A stretch of 64,000 bases of DNA from Flavobacteriales bacterium (GCA_016715895.1 JADJXH010000004.1:372001-436000), one strand, 5' to 3'. Shown: positions 8,495 through 17,703, counted from the stretch's first letter. Notes: generated by a model not told the origin, from the sequence alone. Made by a program: numbers and translations.

Positions 8495-9214
8495 TCAAGC
8501 CTGCTCCCGGGCGGCCAGGCGGAAGCCCTGACCGTGGATGTTGATGATCTCCACCTCGGGGTCCGCGCGCAGGTGCTTGCGCAGCCTGGCGATGTACACA
8601 TCCATGCTGCGGCCATTGAAGTAGTTGTCATCGCCCCAGATCTCCCGCAGGGCCTGCCGACGCTCCAACAGGCCGTTGCGGTGCAGGCACAGCAGGCGCA
8701 GCAGTTCGCTCTCCTTGGTGGTGAGCTTTCGCTCCTCCTCCCCACGCCTCAGCAACTGCTTGCGCACATCGAACGTGTAGCTGCCGATGCTGTGCTGCTG
8801 AGGCTGCTCCGGGCCGAGACCGATGCCCGCACTGCGCCGCAGCACGGCCTGTACGCGCAGCACCAGCTCCTCCATGCTGAAGGGCTTGGTGAGGTAGTCG
8901 TCCGCCCCCGCCTGAAAGCCCTGGATGGTGTCCTGCTTCATGCTCTTGGCGGTGAGGAAGATGATGGGCACCTGGGCATCGGTCCGGCGGATCTCGCGGG
9001 CCAGGGTGAAGCCGTCCTTCACCGGCATCATCACGTCCAGCAGCAGCAGGTCATAGCGGTCCCTGGCCTCCGCGGCGGCACGAAAGGCCTTGAGGCCGGC
9101 CTCGCCATCGGCGCGCAGGTCCACCTCGAATCCTTTCACGCGCAGGTACTCGGCCAGCAGGGCGCCGAGGTTGGGGTCATCCTCGACCACCAGGAGCTTG
9201 GGTGTTGGAGCCAT
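8495..9214 (-). CDS. OmpR-family response regulator (RprY-like)
   Basis: A 239-residue protein. The receiver domain (1-125) has acidic residues EDD at 11-13, the phospho-acceptor Asp60 in LLLLDVMMP, and a Lys in YLTKPFS. The C-terminal winged-helix DNA-binding domain (145-235) shows RKLTTKESELLRLLCLHRNG, IWGDDNYFNGRSMDVYIARLRKHL and NIHGQGFRL, typical of the OmpR/PhoB class. The start at MAPTPKLLVVEDD overlaps the end of the kinase gene by 38 bases, so the two are co-transcribed and coupled. The repeats at 10610-10650 upstream of the kinase are a plausible binding site for this protein. Sequence style resembles the RprX/RprY pair of Bacteroidota. Confidence 0.92.
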   Translation of the reverse strand: MAPTPKLLVVEDDPNLGALLAEYLRVKGFEVDLRADGEAGLKAFRAAAEARDRYDLLLLDVMMPVKDGFTLAREIRRTDAQVPIIFLTAKSMKQDTIQGFQAGADDYLTKPFSMEELVLRVQAVLRRSAGIGLGPEQPQQHSIGSYTFDVRKQLLRRGEEERKLTTKESELLRLLCLHRNGLLERRQALREIWGDDNYFNGRSMDVYIARLRKHLRADPEVEIINIHGQGFRLAAREQA

Positions 9215-10568
9215 GTTCAAAGGGGAGGGTGATCGTGAAGGTGCTGCCCTGGCCGGGTTCGCTGGCCACCTGGATGCGTCCGCCATGCCGCTGCACCACG
9301 GCGCGCACATAACTGAGACCGAGGCCGAAGCCCTTCACGTTGTGGACGTTGCCGGTGGGCACCCGGTAGAGCTTCTCGAAGATGCGCCGTTGTTCGGCGC
9401 GCGGAATGCCGATCCCGTTGTCCTGCACCTCCACGGCGATCCCCTGGTGATCGCTGCGGGTGCGCACCTGGATGCGGGGTTCGCGGGCGGCGTACTTGAT
9501 GGCGTTGTCGATCAGGTTCTGCAGCACGTTGGTCAGGTGGATGCGGTCGCCCTGCAGGCGATGCAGCACGGCCCCGAAGGCCACCTCGATGCCTCCTCCG
9601 CGCCGCTCGGCCTGGATGCGCATGTTGCGCACCACGTCGTCGATCAGCACGTGCAGGTCCAGGTCCACCGGCCGCAGCCGCATCTGCCCGCTGTCCTGCA
9701 CGGCGCTCTGCAGCACGTTCTCCACCAGCACCCCGAGGCGCTTGTTCTCCTCGCGGATCATGTTCACGAAGGTGCGCGTCTGCTGTTCGGTGTGCGGCAT
9801 GGACGGGTCGTTGAGCGCCTCGCAGGCCAGTGCGATGGTGCTGATGGGGGTCTTCAGCTCGTGGGTGAGGTTGTTCACCAGATCGTTCTTGATGTCGCTG
9901 ATGCGCTTCTGCCGATGGACGGTGCGCAGGGTGATGACGAAGACGGCCACGATCACCAGCAGGAAGGCGGCGGACATCAGCAGCATGGGCCGGATGGCGG
10001 CACGCACCAGACGCTCCTGCCCGGGCAGGAGCACATGCAGACGCAGGCGTGCACCGGGCGCGTCGTTCCGGAAGAGCGGCACGGTATGCGGGGAGCTGAC
10101 GAGCGCTGCGGTGTCGGCACCGGGCGAGGCCATCACCACCTGGTCCACGGCATCCAGGATGGCGTGGTCCACAACTCCTGTGATGCCGCGCAGTCGCAGC
10201 TCCTCGCCCAGCAGCGAATCGAGCACCGGGGCGGGCACACGTTCCTCCACGGGACGCACATCGTCCACAGCGATGAGGCCGCGGAGCATGTCGGCCACCA
10301 CATCGTCCGACCCGGTGGGCGCGCCGATCACGGTGAGGCTGTCGGTGGAGCGCAGGCGGTCGAGGCCGCTGTGCGCGCGCAGGCGCTCCAAGGTCTCGAG
10401 GCGTTCCAGGCGCTCGCCCACCGCGATCAGGGCGTTGTCCACGCTGCGGCCCAGCTGCACGTCCTTCAGGTCCATCGACTCACCGATCCACCGCACCTGG
10501 ATCACCACCAGGCCCACGAGCGCCAGGGTGATGGCCAGCGTGAGCCCCAGGATCGACCGCTCGTTCAC
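9177..10568 (-). CDS. Membrane sensor histidine kinase (partner of the OmpR-type regulator)
   Basis: A 463-residue kinase. Transmembrane segments at about 8-25 and 195-214 frame a roughly 165-residue extracytoplasmic sensor region with no recognised fold. HisKA follows at once with His236 in NLTHELKTPIST. The HATPase domain shows LIDNAIKYA (N box), DNGIGIP (G1), FGLGLSYVRAV (G2) and GSTFTITLPF. There is no obvious HAMP insert. The start codon reads GTG (MNERSILG). The gene overlaps the response regulator by 38 bases. It autophosphorylates on His and presumably passes phosphate to Asp60 of the regulator; the signal is unknown. Confidence 0.9.
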   Translation of the reverse strand: MNERSILGLTLAITLALVGLVVIQVRWIGESMDLKDVQLGRSVDNALIAVGERLERLETLERLRAHSGLDRLRSTDSLTVIGAPTGSDDVVADMLRGLIAVDDVRPVEERVPAPVLDSLLGEELRLRGITGVVDHAILDAVDQVVMASPGADTAALVSSPHTVPLFRNDAPGARLRLHVLLPGQERLVRAAIRPMLLMSAAFLLVIVAVFVITLRTVHRQKRISDIKNDLVNNLTHELKTPISTIALACEALNDPSMPHTEQQTRTFVNMIREENKRLGVLVENVLQSAVQDSGQMRLRPVDLDLHVLIDDVVRNMRIQAERRGGGIEVAFGAVLHRLQGDRIHLTNVLQNLIDNAIKYAAREPRIQVRTRSDHQGIAVEVQDNGIGIPRAEQRRIFEKLYRVPTGNVHNVKGFGLGLSYVRAVVQRHGGRIQVASEPGQGSTFTITLPFEHGSNTQAPGGRG

Positions 10569-10609
10569 GGTCCGAAACTATCCGGGCCCTTCTCCCCGGC
10601 CGGAACCAC

Positions 10610-10650
10610 TTAACGTTCTTTAACGGCGATCAACGTGTCGTTAACGTTCG
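10610..10650. promoter_or_regulatory. Direct-repeat operator, candidate OmpR-family binding site
   Basis: Four 10-bp units lie head to tail: TTAACGTTCT (10610), TTAACGGCGA (10620), TCAACGTGTC (10630), then after one base TTAACGTTCG (10641). OmpR/PhoB-type regulators bind direct repeats with 10-11 bp spacing. The site lies between the divergent kinase/regulator operon (start 10568) and the small secreted protein gene (start 10695), so it could govern both, including autoregulation. Confidence 0.55.
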
Positions 10651-10694
10651 ACGGGGCGTTCAGCGTGTACGTTCGCAGCATCGAACGCCGAACC

Positions 10695-10910
10695 ATGCGC
10701 CGCACCACCGCCTCCCAGCTGTTCTGCCTCGGCCTCGCCATCGGCGGCGTCACGTGGACACAGGCCGCATCCCCCTTCCGCTATCCCCCTCAGCGCAAGG
10801 CCATCGAGCCGGCGACCACCACCGCGGGGAACACGGTACGCCCCGTGGCACCGACCGATCGGTTGGCCTGCCTTCCGTCCAACACATTCACGAAGCTTGT
10901 CATCGAGTAG
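10695..10910 (+). CDS. Small secreted protein, hypothetical
   Basis: A 71-residue peptide starting MRRTTASQLFCLGLAIGG. It has a basic N-terminus, a hydrophobic stretch and a plausible cleavage site after QAAS, followed by a Pro/Thr-rich tail. It is not recognised as any family. Support for being a real gene: a signal peptide, a position just downstream of the four-unit direct-repeat operator, and an intergenic gap otherwise left empty between the kinase and the aldehyde dehydrogenase. It may be a target or an accessory of the OmpR-type system, as with small envelope-stress proteins encoded beside sensor kinases. This is inference; protein-level support is lacking. Confidence 0.5.
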   Translation: MRRTTASQLFCLGLAIGGVTWTQAASPFRYPPQRKAIEPATTTAGNTVRPVAPTDRLACLPSNTFTKLVIE

Positions 10911-10999
10911 GTTCGTTCAATGACAGCGCAACAAGGGGCTGGAAGGCTTCCACGATGTGGGGGCTTTCGGCTTTTCGGGGGGGTGCGGTCCGGTGCCTG

Positions 11000-11007
11000 T
11001 ACCTTCG
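11000..11007 (+). promoter_or_regulatory. Putative -7 box (TACCTTCG) for the aldehyde dehydrogenase
   Basis: TACCTTCG is one base from TAnnTTTG and only 11 bases before the ATG at 11019, implying a very short or absent leader. Confidence 0.4.
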
Positions 11008-11018
11008 GCGCAGCAGCC

Positions 11019-12461
11019 ATGGAGACGATCCTGAACCACATCGGCGGGCGCTTCGCCGCCGCGCATAGCGGCGCCACCCTGCCGGTGCATGCACCCGCCA
11101 CGGGCGCGGTGTTCGCCACCGCACCGGACAGCGACGCACGCGATGTGGATGATGCGGTGGCGGCCGCGCGGGCCGCACAACCCAGGTGGTGGGGGCTGGG
11201 GCGCGAGGGGCGCAGCAACGCCCTGCTGCGTGTGGCGGACCAAGTGGAACGCGACCTGGAGCGTTTCGCCCAGGCCGAGTCGCGGGACAATGGCAAGCCC
11301 GTTCATCTGGCGCGCGAGGTGGACATTCCACGCGCCGTGGCCAACCTGCGCTTCTTCGCCACGGCCATCCTGCACCAGCAGAGCGAGGCGCACCTGATGG
11401 ACGAGGTGGCGCTGAACTACACCGACCGGCAGCCGGTGGGTGTGGCCGGCTGCATCAGCCCGTGGAACCTGCCGCTCTACCTCTTCACCTGGAAGGTGGC
11501 CCCCGCCCTGGCGGCCGGCTGCACGGTGGTGGCCAAGCCCTCGGAGGTGACACCCCTCACGGCGCATCTGCTGGCCGAAGCCTGCGCGGCCGTGCAATTG
11601 CCCCCCGGTGTGCTGAACATCGTGCACGGACTTGGCGCCAAGGTGGGGGCCGCCATCAGCGCGCACCCGGACATCCCCGCGATCTCCTTCACCGGCGGCA
11701 CGCGCACCGGCGCGGAGATCGCCCGCACCGCGGCGCCGATGTTCAAGAAGCTCAGCCTGGAGCTCGGCGGCAAGAACCCCGTGGTGGTGTTCGAGGATTG
11801 CGACTTCGACCGCATGCTGGACACCACGGTGCGGTCCTCCTTCCGCAACCAGGGACAGATCTGCCTGTGCGGTTCACGCATCCTCGTGGCACGCAGCATC
11901 TACGACCGCTTCAAGGAGGCGTTCGTGGCGCGCACCGAAGCCCTGCGCGTGGGTGATCCGTCGGACCCTGCGACCGACCTGGGCGCGCTGGTGAGCGAGG
12001 CGCATCTGGAGAAGGTGCTCGGCCATGTGGACCTGGCGCGTGCCGAAGGCGGCACCGTGCTGTGCGGCGGAGAGCGCGTGCGGCTGCCGGGCGCCCTGTC
12101 CGGCGGCTGGTACATGCGCCCCACGGTGATCGAGGGGCTGGGTCCGCAGTGCCGCACCAACCAGGAGGAGATCTTCGGTCCGGTGGTGACGCTGCAGCCC
12201 TTCGACAGCGAGGAGGAGGCGCTGGCGCTGGCGAACGCGACGCCTTACGGCCTGGCCGGTGTGGTATGGACACGGGATGTCCAGCGGGCGCACCGGGTGG
12301 CGCGCGGCATCCAGGCGGGCATCGTGTGGGTGAACTGCTGGATGGTGCGCGACCTCCGCACGCCCTTCGGGGGCACCAAGCAAAGCGGCGTGGGGCGCGA
12401 GGGCGGCTGGGAGGCGCTGCGCTTCTTCACCGAGGCGCGGAACGTGTGCGTGCGCTGGTGA
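11019..12461 (+). CDS. nbaE: 2-aminomuconic / 2-hydroxymuconic 6-semialdehyde dehydrogenase (ALDH superfamily)
   Basis: A 480-residue NAD-dependent aldehyde dehydrogenase. Visible motifs: SPWNLPLYLFTWKVAPALAAG, cofactor-binding SFTGGTRTG, the general base Glu in LELGGKNPVV, the catalytic Cys in NQGQICLCGSRI, and EEIFGPVV. The TRTG and QICLCGSR patterns and the length fit the ALDH8/hydroxymuconic semialdehyde branch. In the 3-hydroxyanthranilate pathway this enzyme oxidises 2-aminomuconate semialdehyde to 2-aminomuconate, following the dioxygenase and decarboxylase encoded 10 kb to the left. The start METILNHIGG lies 11 bases after a -7-like box. The 3' end overlaps a small opposite-strand gene. 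Separating the amino- from the hydroxymuconic substrate by sequence alone is not possible. Confidence 0.85.
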   Translation: METILNHIGGRFAAAHSGATLPVHAPATGAVFATAPDSDARDVDDAVAAARAAQPRWWGLGREGRSNALLRVADQVERDLERFAQAESRDNGKPVHLAREVDIPRAVANLRFFATAILHQQSEAHLMDEVALNYTDRQPVGVAGCISPWNLPLYLFTWKVAPALAAGCTVVAKPSEVTPLTAHLLAEACAAVQLPPGVLNIVHGLGAKVGAAISAHPDIPAISFTGGTRTGAEIARTAAPMFKKLSLELGGKNPVVVFEDCDFDRMLDTTVRSSFRNQGQICLCGSRILVARSIYDRFKEAFVARTEALRVGDPSDPATDLGALVSEAHLEKVLGHVDLARAEGGTVLCGGERVRLPGALSGGWYMRPTVIEGLGPQCRTNQEEIFGPVVTLQPFDSEEEALALANATPYGLAGVVWTRDVQRAHRVARGIQAGIVWVNCWMVRDLRTPFGGTKQSGVGREGGWEALRFFTEARNVCVRW

Positions 12462-12594
12462 ACGCCGTGCCCTTCCGCTCCCGGTCCTTCATCCCGTTGG
12501 TGAAGAACCAGCCGAAGCGGCGGTCGAACCAGGCCTCGAAGCGCTCCAGCGCATGGAACAGGGCGGCAAGCATCGTGCGTGCGGGGTTGCTCAT
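12427..12594 (-). CDS. Small hypothetical protein with FGWFFTNG motif
   Basis: A 55-residue peptide beginning MSNPARTMLAALFHALERF, then EAWFDRRFGWFFTNG and a basic tail. The core WFDRxFGWFFTNG resembles short uncharacterised proteins I have seen in Bacteroidota, but no function is known to me. The last 35 bases overlap the 3' end of the aldehyde dehydrogenase on the other strand. An amphipathic helix followed by an aromatic patch suggests membrane association. A longer in-frame extension upstream is compositionally unlike a protein, so the ATG at 12594 is chosen. Confidence 0.5.
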   Translation of the reverse strand: MSNPARTMLAALFHALERFEAWFDRRFGWFFTNGMKDRERKGTAFTSARTRSAPR

Positions 12595-12662
12595 GGATAA
12601 CACCAACACGGGACAGGAATTGTGCCAGGGGCCGGGCGATCCGGCGAACGGTGCGTTGGGGA

Positions 12663-13695
12663 TCAGGAACGGGCCTCCACCCAGGCCAGGGACAGCTCCG
12701 CGTCCAGGTCGCACCGACCGGCGGTGAGCCCCCCGGTGGCGCGCATGGCCAGTTCCAGCAGCCCGGCACCGGCGGGGTCCTCCCCCTGGAGGGCCGCGCG
12801 GTAGCGGCGTTTGAGGTGAAAGGCCGTATCCCGGCCGATCCCCTCCACGACCTCCTGCAGGTGACGGGCCTCTGAAGCCGGGCCCACCGCACCAGCCAGC
12901 ATGCTCCAGCCGACGGGGGAACGGCGCTGGACGGCCAGCAGCACGGGCCCGCTGCGACGCGCGGCGCTGTCATCGAAATACTGGGTGGCGGCCAGCAGGC
13001 AGGCGTGCAGCGGTTCCCCGCCCACCCCCGACTCCTGCACCAGCCCCAGCAGCGCGTTCAACAGGGCCGGCGCGGGTTCTCCGAGCATGGCGGCCACTAC
13101 GCGACACGCCTCCTGCGCGCGGCAGACCCCGGCCACGCGGTCGAACGGCAGGGGCTCCGCATCCCCGAGCAGCACCTGGAGCATGAAGCGGTGCATGCCG
13201 GCCTCGAGGGATTCCAGCGCATGGCCCGGATCGCGGCCGCTGCGGCGCGCCATCTCGATGAGCCCCAGCCCGGCGCCGCCCTTGGCCGATGCGGCGTTGG
13301 CCTGCAGCCCGCGGAGGAAGAGCGCCTTCAACGTGTCGGCATCCTTGCCGAGCACACCGTTGAGCGCGCGGTGCAACGCGGGCAGGTCGGCGTCGGCCAC
13401 CGGGTTGAAGGTGATCACCTGCTGGCCCTGCGGCACCACGCCGAACAGGAGACCGCTCCGGTGCTTGATGCCTTCGGTTTGGGGGCGGTGGCGGATGATG
13501 TTCTGGAAGGCCTCCACCAGCACGAAGGCCAGTCGCGCGCGGGCCCCTTTGGACAAGCCCTGCCGCTCGGCGATGGCCTCGGCCAGCTCGATCAGGGCGG
13601 GCGGTCTGCGCGTCGCGGAAGGGATCGCCGAGCAGGAGGGCGAAGGTGCCGCCGGACAAGGCCCGGTACAGGCTGAGCGCATGGGGGACCTCCAT
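12663..13695 (-). CDS. SiaB-family protein kinase-like (DUF6272) with N-terminal frameshift
   Basis: Translation starts at MEVPHALSLYRALSGGTFAL in one frame and continues after about 35 codons in another as ALIELAEAIAERQGL, FVLVEAFQNIIRH, then KGGAGLGLIEMARRSG. The second part matches the SiaB/GHKL-like kinase fold: an N-box-like segment and a glycine-rich KGGAGLGLI. SiaB-type proteins act in SiaA/B/C partner-switching control of biofilm formation. The frame break lies near 13591-13604 in GGGCGGGCGG and needs one base removed or two added, so an assembly indel is likely. The remaining C-terminal half (about 170 residues) is not recognised. A perfect TATCTTTG promoter box precedes the start, which argues for a live gene. 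Divergent from the HD-PPK1 gene. Confidence 0.65.
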
Positions 13696-13708
13696 CGGCC
13701 GAAGCGTT

Positions 13709-13716
13709 CAAAGATA
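13709..13716 (-). promoter_or_regulatory. Bacteroidota -7 box (TATCTTTG) for the SiaB-like gene
   Basis: A perfect TAnnTTTG on the minus strand, 13 bases before the ATG at 13695. Confidence 0.6.
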
Positions 13717-13748
13717 GCCGCGGCCCCGAACGGGCCCCGGCGCACCGA

Positions 13749-13756
13749 TAACTTGC
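13749..13756 (+). promoter_or_regulatory. Putative -7 box (TAACTTGC) for HD-PPK1
   Basis: Identical to the 8-mer before the dioxygenase operon. Only five bases separate it from the ATG at 13762, so the transcript would be leaderless. Confidence 0.45.
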
Positions 13757-13761
13757 GCCCC

Positions 13762-16451
13762 ATGCGGTCGGGTGAACGCGAGGCGGTGCTGGAGCAGGCG
13801 CGGCTCCATGTGCGGCGCCACTTCAGCAAGCACATCGGTGCACGCTTCACCTTCCACGACCTGGACCACACGCTGGCGGTGACGCGCACGGCGCTGGAGA
13901 TCGGTCGGGCCCACCGCCTGTCCGGGACAGACCTGTGGGTCCTGGAGATGGCGGCCCTGTTCCACGACACGGGCTACGCGCAGGCCTACGCGGGGCACGA
14001 GGGGGTGAGCGCGCGCCTGGCCGCGGCCTTTCTGAAGGAGCAGGGTGTACCGGCGGCGCTGGTCCGGCGTGTGGTGGGGCTGATCCAGGCCACGCGCATG
14101 GGTGCCCGGCCCCGGAGCCTGCTGCAGCGCATCCTGCGCGATGCGGACAGCGCCAAGGCCGGCCAGGTGGACTTCGAGGAGCACAGCGAGCGCTTGAAGC
14201 TGGAGCAGCAGGCCGTGACGGCGCGCTCCGTGAAGCGCGGCGAGTGGGCGCGCGAGAACCTGGCCTACCTGGAGGCGCATCGCTTCCACACACCGTACGC
14301 CGAGCGGCGCTTCGGGGCGCAGAAACGCATGAACCTGAGCCTCGCCCGGCGGCGTGTGCGCGAGGGTGTGCTGCCCGCACCACGGGTGCAGCACGACCCC
14401 TTCTTCGACCGCGACCTCAGCTGGCTGGCCTTCAACGACCGGGTGCTGCAGGAGGCCAGCGACCCGCGCGTGCCGCTGCTGGAGCGCATCAAGTTCCTGG
14501 CGATCTACAGCAGCAACCTCGACGAGTTCTATCGCGTGCGCGTGGCCTCGCTGCGCTCGCTGGCCAAGCTGGGGCGGCGCGACCGCACGGCGCTGGGGGT
14601 GGCCACCGAGGCCTTGATCGCCCGGATCAACCGCACCGCGCTGCAGCAGCAGAAGCAGTTCGGCCGCCTCTACCGGCGCACCCTGCTGCCCGCCCTGGCG
14701 CGCCATGGCATCCGGCTGCTGCGCGACGACCAGCTGGACCCCCGCCAGGAGGCCTTCGCCCGCACTTTCTTCACCGCGCGGGTCGCGCCGCTGCTGCACA
14801 CCGCCGAGGTGCGCGACGGCAACGCCCTGTTCATCGAGGACCGCAAGCTGTACCTCGTATGCCGGTTGCGGCCGGCGGGCAAGGGCAAACGCCGCGAACG
14901 GCTGGTGCTGGTGAACGTGCCCAGCGATGCGGTGGGCCGCTTCCTCACCCTGCCGGCCGCACGTGGCCGCACCGCGGTCATCTTCCTGGACGACGTGATG
15001 CGCCTGGGCCTGCAGGACCACTTCGCCGGTCACGTGCTGGTGGACAGTTACGCCATCAAGCTGAGCCGCGATGCCGAGCTGTACCTGGAGGAGGAGTTCG
15101 GCGAACGCGTGGTGGACAAGGTGCGCCGCAGCCTGCGCAAGCGCTCCACCGGTGTGCCCAGCCGCTTCCTGTACGACGAGCGCATGCCGGCACCCGTGCG
15201 CAAGGCGCTGCGGTCGCTGCTGGGGCTGAAGGGACCCGACCTGGTGGCCGGGGGGCGCTACCACAACTTCAGCGACCTGATGGGCCTGCCCGTGGAGGGC
15301 CATCCGGCCTTGCGCGATCCGGAGCGGGCACCCCTCCCCGCCCCGGACCCAGGGCGCGCCGTCGGCTCTTCGACCGCATCGCGCAGCACGACCTGCTGCT
15401 GCACTTCCCCTACCACGACTTCGGTGTGGTGGTGGACTGGCTGCGGCAGGCCGCGCACGACCCGCAGGTGCGGAGCATCGCCCTCACGCTATACCGCGTG
15501 GCCGAGCGCTCGCAGGTGTGCGAGGCGCTCCTCGAGGCGCTTCGCGCCGGCAAGCAGGTCACCGTGTTCGTGGAGGTGCAGGCGCGCTTCGATGAGCGCA
15601 CCAACCTGAACTGGGGCGAGCAGCTGGAGGCCGACGGCGCGCGGGTGCTGTACAGCTATGAGGGGCTGAAGGTGCACGGCAAGCTCGGCCTCATCGAACG
15701 GCGCGAAGGCCGCGCCACAAAGCGCTACGCCTACCTCGGCACCGGCAACTTCCACGAGCGCACCGCGCGGCTGTACGCGGATTGCGCGCTCCTGACGGCC
15801 GACAACGAGCTGTGCCGCGAGGTCAGCGAGGTGTTCCGCCACCTGGCGGACCGGCGGCATGTGCCACAGCTGCGGCACCTGATGATGGCACCCACCGGTC
15901 TGCGCAGCGGCCTGGAGGCCCTCATCGACCGGGAGATCGAGCAGGCCCGTTCCGGCAAGCCCTCGGGCATCCTGCTCAAGATGAACAGCCTGGAGGACAA
16001 GGCCATGATCGGCAAGTTGTATGACGCATCGCGCGCCGGAGTGCCCGTCCGCCTCATCGTGCGCGGCATCTGCTGCCTGGTGCCCGGCATCCCGGGAACG
16101 AGCGACAGCATCTCGGCCATCAGCATCGTGGACCGCTACCTGGAGCATGCGCGGGCCTACGTGTTCCACGCGCAGGGGCGGCAGCTGGTGTACCTGGCCA
16201 GCGCCGACCTGATGGAGCGCAACCTGGACCGCCGCGTGGAGGTGGCCTTCCCGCTGCGCGATGCGGCCGCCAAGGCCGAGGTGTTGCGCATGCTCGAACT
16301 GCAGTGGGCCGATACCACGAAGGCCCGCGCGATCGATGTGCGGCAGGAGAACCGATACCGCAAACCTCCGCGCGGGACCAAGGCCGTGCGGGCCCAGGAG
16401 CAGTTCCGCGCGTGGCTGGCCACCCGGGACAGGCCGCAGGGTGGCCGATAG
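13762..16451 (+). CDS. ppk: HD-domain / polyphosphate kinase 1 fusion, one frameshift
   Basis: About 897 residues after repairing one frame break. Residues 1-200 are an HD phosphohydrolase-like domain: His in FTFHDLDHT, His-Asp in ALFHDTGYA, and Asp in RILRDADSAK, followed by helices rich in Arg and Glu. From residue 213, FFDRDLSWLAFNDRVLQEA opens a complete PPK1: N domain, head, then FPYHDFGVVVDW, TLYRV, YEGLKVHGKLGLI with the phospho-accepting His, YLEHARAYVF with the second His, and SADLMERNLDRRVEV. PPK1 makes polyphosphate from ATP reversibly. Frame changes between about 15318 and 15362, in a C/G-rich stretch, by loss of one base; both halves are well conserved, so a sequencing error is likely. 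The fusion itself is continuous across residue 200 in one frame and is not an artefact of the break. Convergent with the UspA gene. Confidence 0.88.
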
Positions 16452-16455
16452 ACGC

Positions 16456-17280
16456 CTAGACCGGCAACTGGGAGGGTGCGACCAGCACCGGGGTGCGGGC
16501 GCGACGGAGCACCTGCTCGGCCCGGCTGCCCCAGAGCGCATCCCCCAGGCTGTCGTGCCCTTCGGTGGCCATGGCCACCAGGTCGACCGCCAGGCGATCG
16601 GCGGTGTCCACGATGGCATCCACCACCTCTCCGTCGGCATGGTGATGGGTGAAGGAGGCGCGTCCGTTCAGGCGATCGTGCAGGTCGGCCGGCAGGGCGG
16701 CCTCCCCCACCGTCAGGGTATGCACCTCCACCCGCTCCACGCCACAGCGCTGCAGCAGGTCGTGCAGGGCGATGCCGGCGGTGCGGGCCAGCGCGGGCGG
16801 TCCCACGGGCAGCAGCACCCGGTGCAGGGCCACGCGGCCGTGGTCGGGCAGCACGAAGCCGGGCACGCCGGCAGGCACCACCAAGGCCGGCACACGGGAC
16901 TTGCGCATGAGGCCCTCGGCCACCGAGGCCTTCAACAAGCGATCGGTACCCGTGCGCTGCCCGGTGCCCAGCACAAGCCAGTGCGCAGGATGCCGGATCA
17001 GGTGGTCCAGGCAGGCGGTCACCGGATCGCCCTCGGCGCTGATCACCTTGCGCACGGCGAGGCGCAGGGCGCTGAGGCCCTCCTCGTCCTCGGGATGGCG
17101 CAGCAGGCCCCAGTCGACCAGGGCCTGGCGCACACCGGGCAGATCGCTGCGGTGCGCCTCACCGTCGGTGACATGCAGGATGGTGAGCTTGCCGGGCGCC
17201 GCCACGGCCAGCCGCAGGGCGTGCCGGAAGGCGGTGGCCCCGGCCTCGGACAGGTCCGTGGGGTGGAAGATGTGGGTCAT
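16456..17280 (-). CDS. Tandem universal stress protein (UspA x2)
   Basis: A 274-residue protein. The first UspA domain starts at THIFHPTDLSEAGATAFRHAL and ends near HWLVLGTGQRTGTDRLL, a GTG-type loop, then VPALVVPAG. The second covers VALHRVLLPVGPPALA to DLVAMATEGHDSLGDALWGSRAEQVLRRARTPVLVAP. The second keeps the ATP-binding-like G-x2-G/S pattern loosely (GHDSLGDALWGS). Such double-Usp proteins are cytosolic stress or adenine-nucleotide-binding proteins. The start is set at MTHIFHPTD, six codons into the longest frame. Convergent with HD-PPK1, with four bases between the stops; a CATCTTGC box lies 14 bases upstream. Confidence 0.88.
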   Translation of the reverse strand: MTHIFHPTDLSEAGATAFRHALRLAVAAPGKLTILHVTDGEAHRSDLPGVRQALVDWGLLRHPEDEEGLSALRLAVRKVISAEGDPVTACLDHLIRHPAHWLVLGTGQRTGTDRLLKASVAEGLMRKSRVPALVVPAGVPGFVLPDHGRVALHRVLLPVGPPALARTAGIALHDLLQRCGVERVEVHTLTVGEAALPADLHDRLNGRASFTHHHADGEVVDAIVDTADRLAVDLVAMATEGHDSLGDALWGSRAEQVLRRARTPVLVAPSQLPV

Positions 17281-17294
17281 CGGCGGAGGGCTCT

Positions 17295-17302
17295 GCAAGA
17301 TG
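17295..17302 (-). promoter_or_regulatory. Putative -7 box (CATCTTGC) for the UspA gene
   Basis: On the minus strand, 14 bases before the ATG at 17280. It is a GC-shifted variant of TAnnTTTG similar to the boxes at 1746 and 13749. Confidence 0.35.
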
Positions 17303-17339
17303 GGACGCAGGCGGAAGATGTGCGTTGCCCTCCCGTGTT

Positions 17340-17368
17340 TTTGGTACGTGACCGATCGTTTATCTTTG
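17340..17368 (+). promoter_or_regulatory. tRNA-Ala promoter (TTTG, 17-base spacer, TATCTTTG)
   Basis: TTTG at 17340-17343 and a perfect -7 box TATCTTTG at 17361-17368, 33 bases before the tRNA. It is the most complete Bacteroidota-type promoter in the window and supports transcription of the tRNA and possibly the repeat array behind it. Confidence 0.7.
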
Positions 17369-17401
17369 TGCCCCTTCGCGAAGAACGGAGGGTGACATTC
17401 T

Positions 17402-17476
<75 letters not shown>

Positions 17477-17478
17477 CC

Positions 17479-17506
17479 AAGGCCGCTTCCCTGTGAAGCG
17501 GCCTTT
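17479..17506 (+). terminator. Rho-independent terminator of tRNA-Ala
   Basis: A perfect 11-bp stem AAGGCCGCTTC/GAAGCGGCCTT with loop CCTGT and a short T run. Identical copies occur in each repeat unit at 17706, 17933, 18160 and 18387. Confidence 0.8.
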
Positions 17507-17635
17507 CCGTTGATGGCAGCGACCACCTCCGTTCCAAGCAGCGCCTCCGTGGATCGCCATCACGTGTCTCCTGGATCTGTTCCTTGCCCGGCACCCGCAC
17601 GGGACTTGGATGCATCATGTCCTGGGCAAGGTCCC

Positions 17636-17703
<68 letters not shown>

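Noticed and set aside
13766..13778. Another LytTR-type unit (GTCGGGTGAACG) at the start of HD-PPK1
   Set aside because: It is a single copy inside the coding sequence without a partner at 21 bp.
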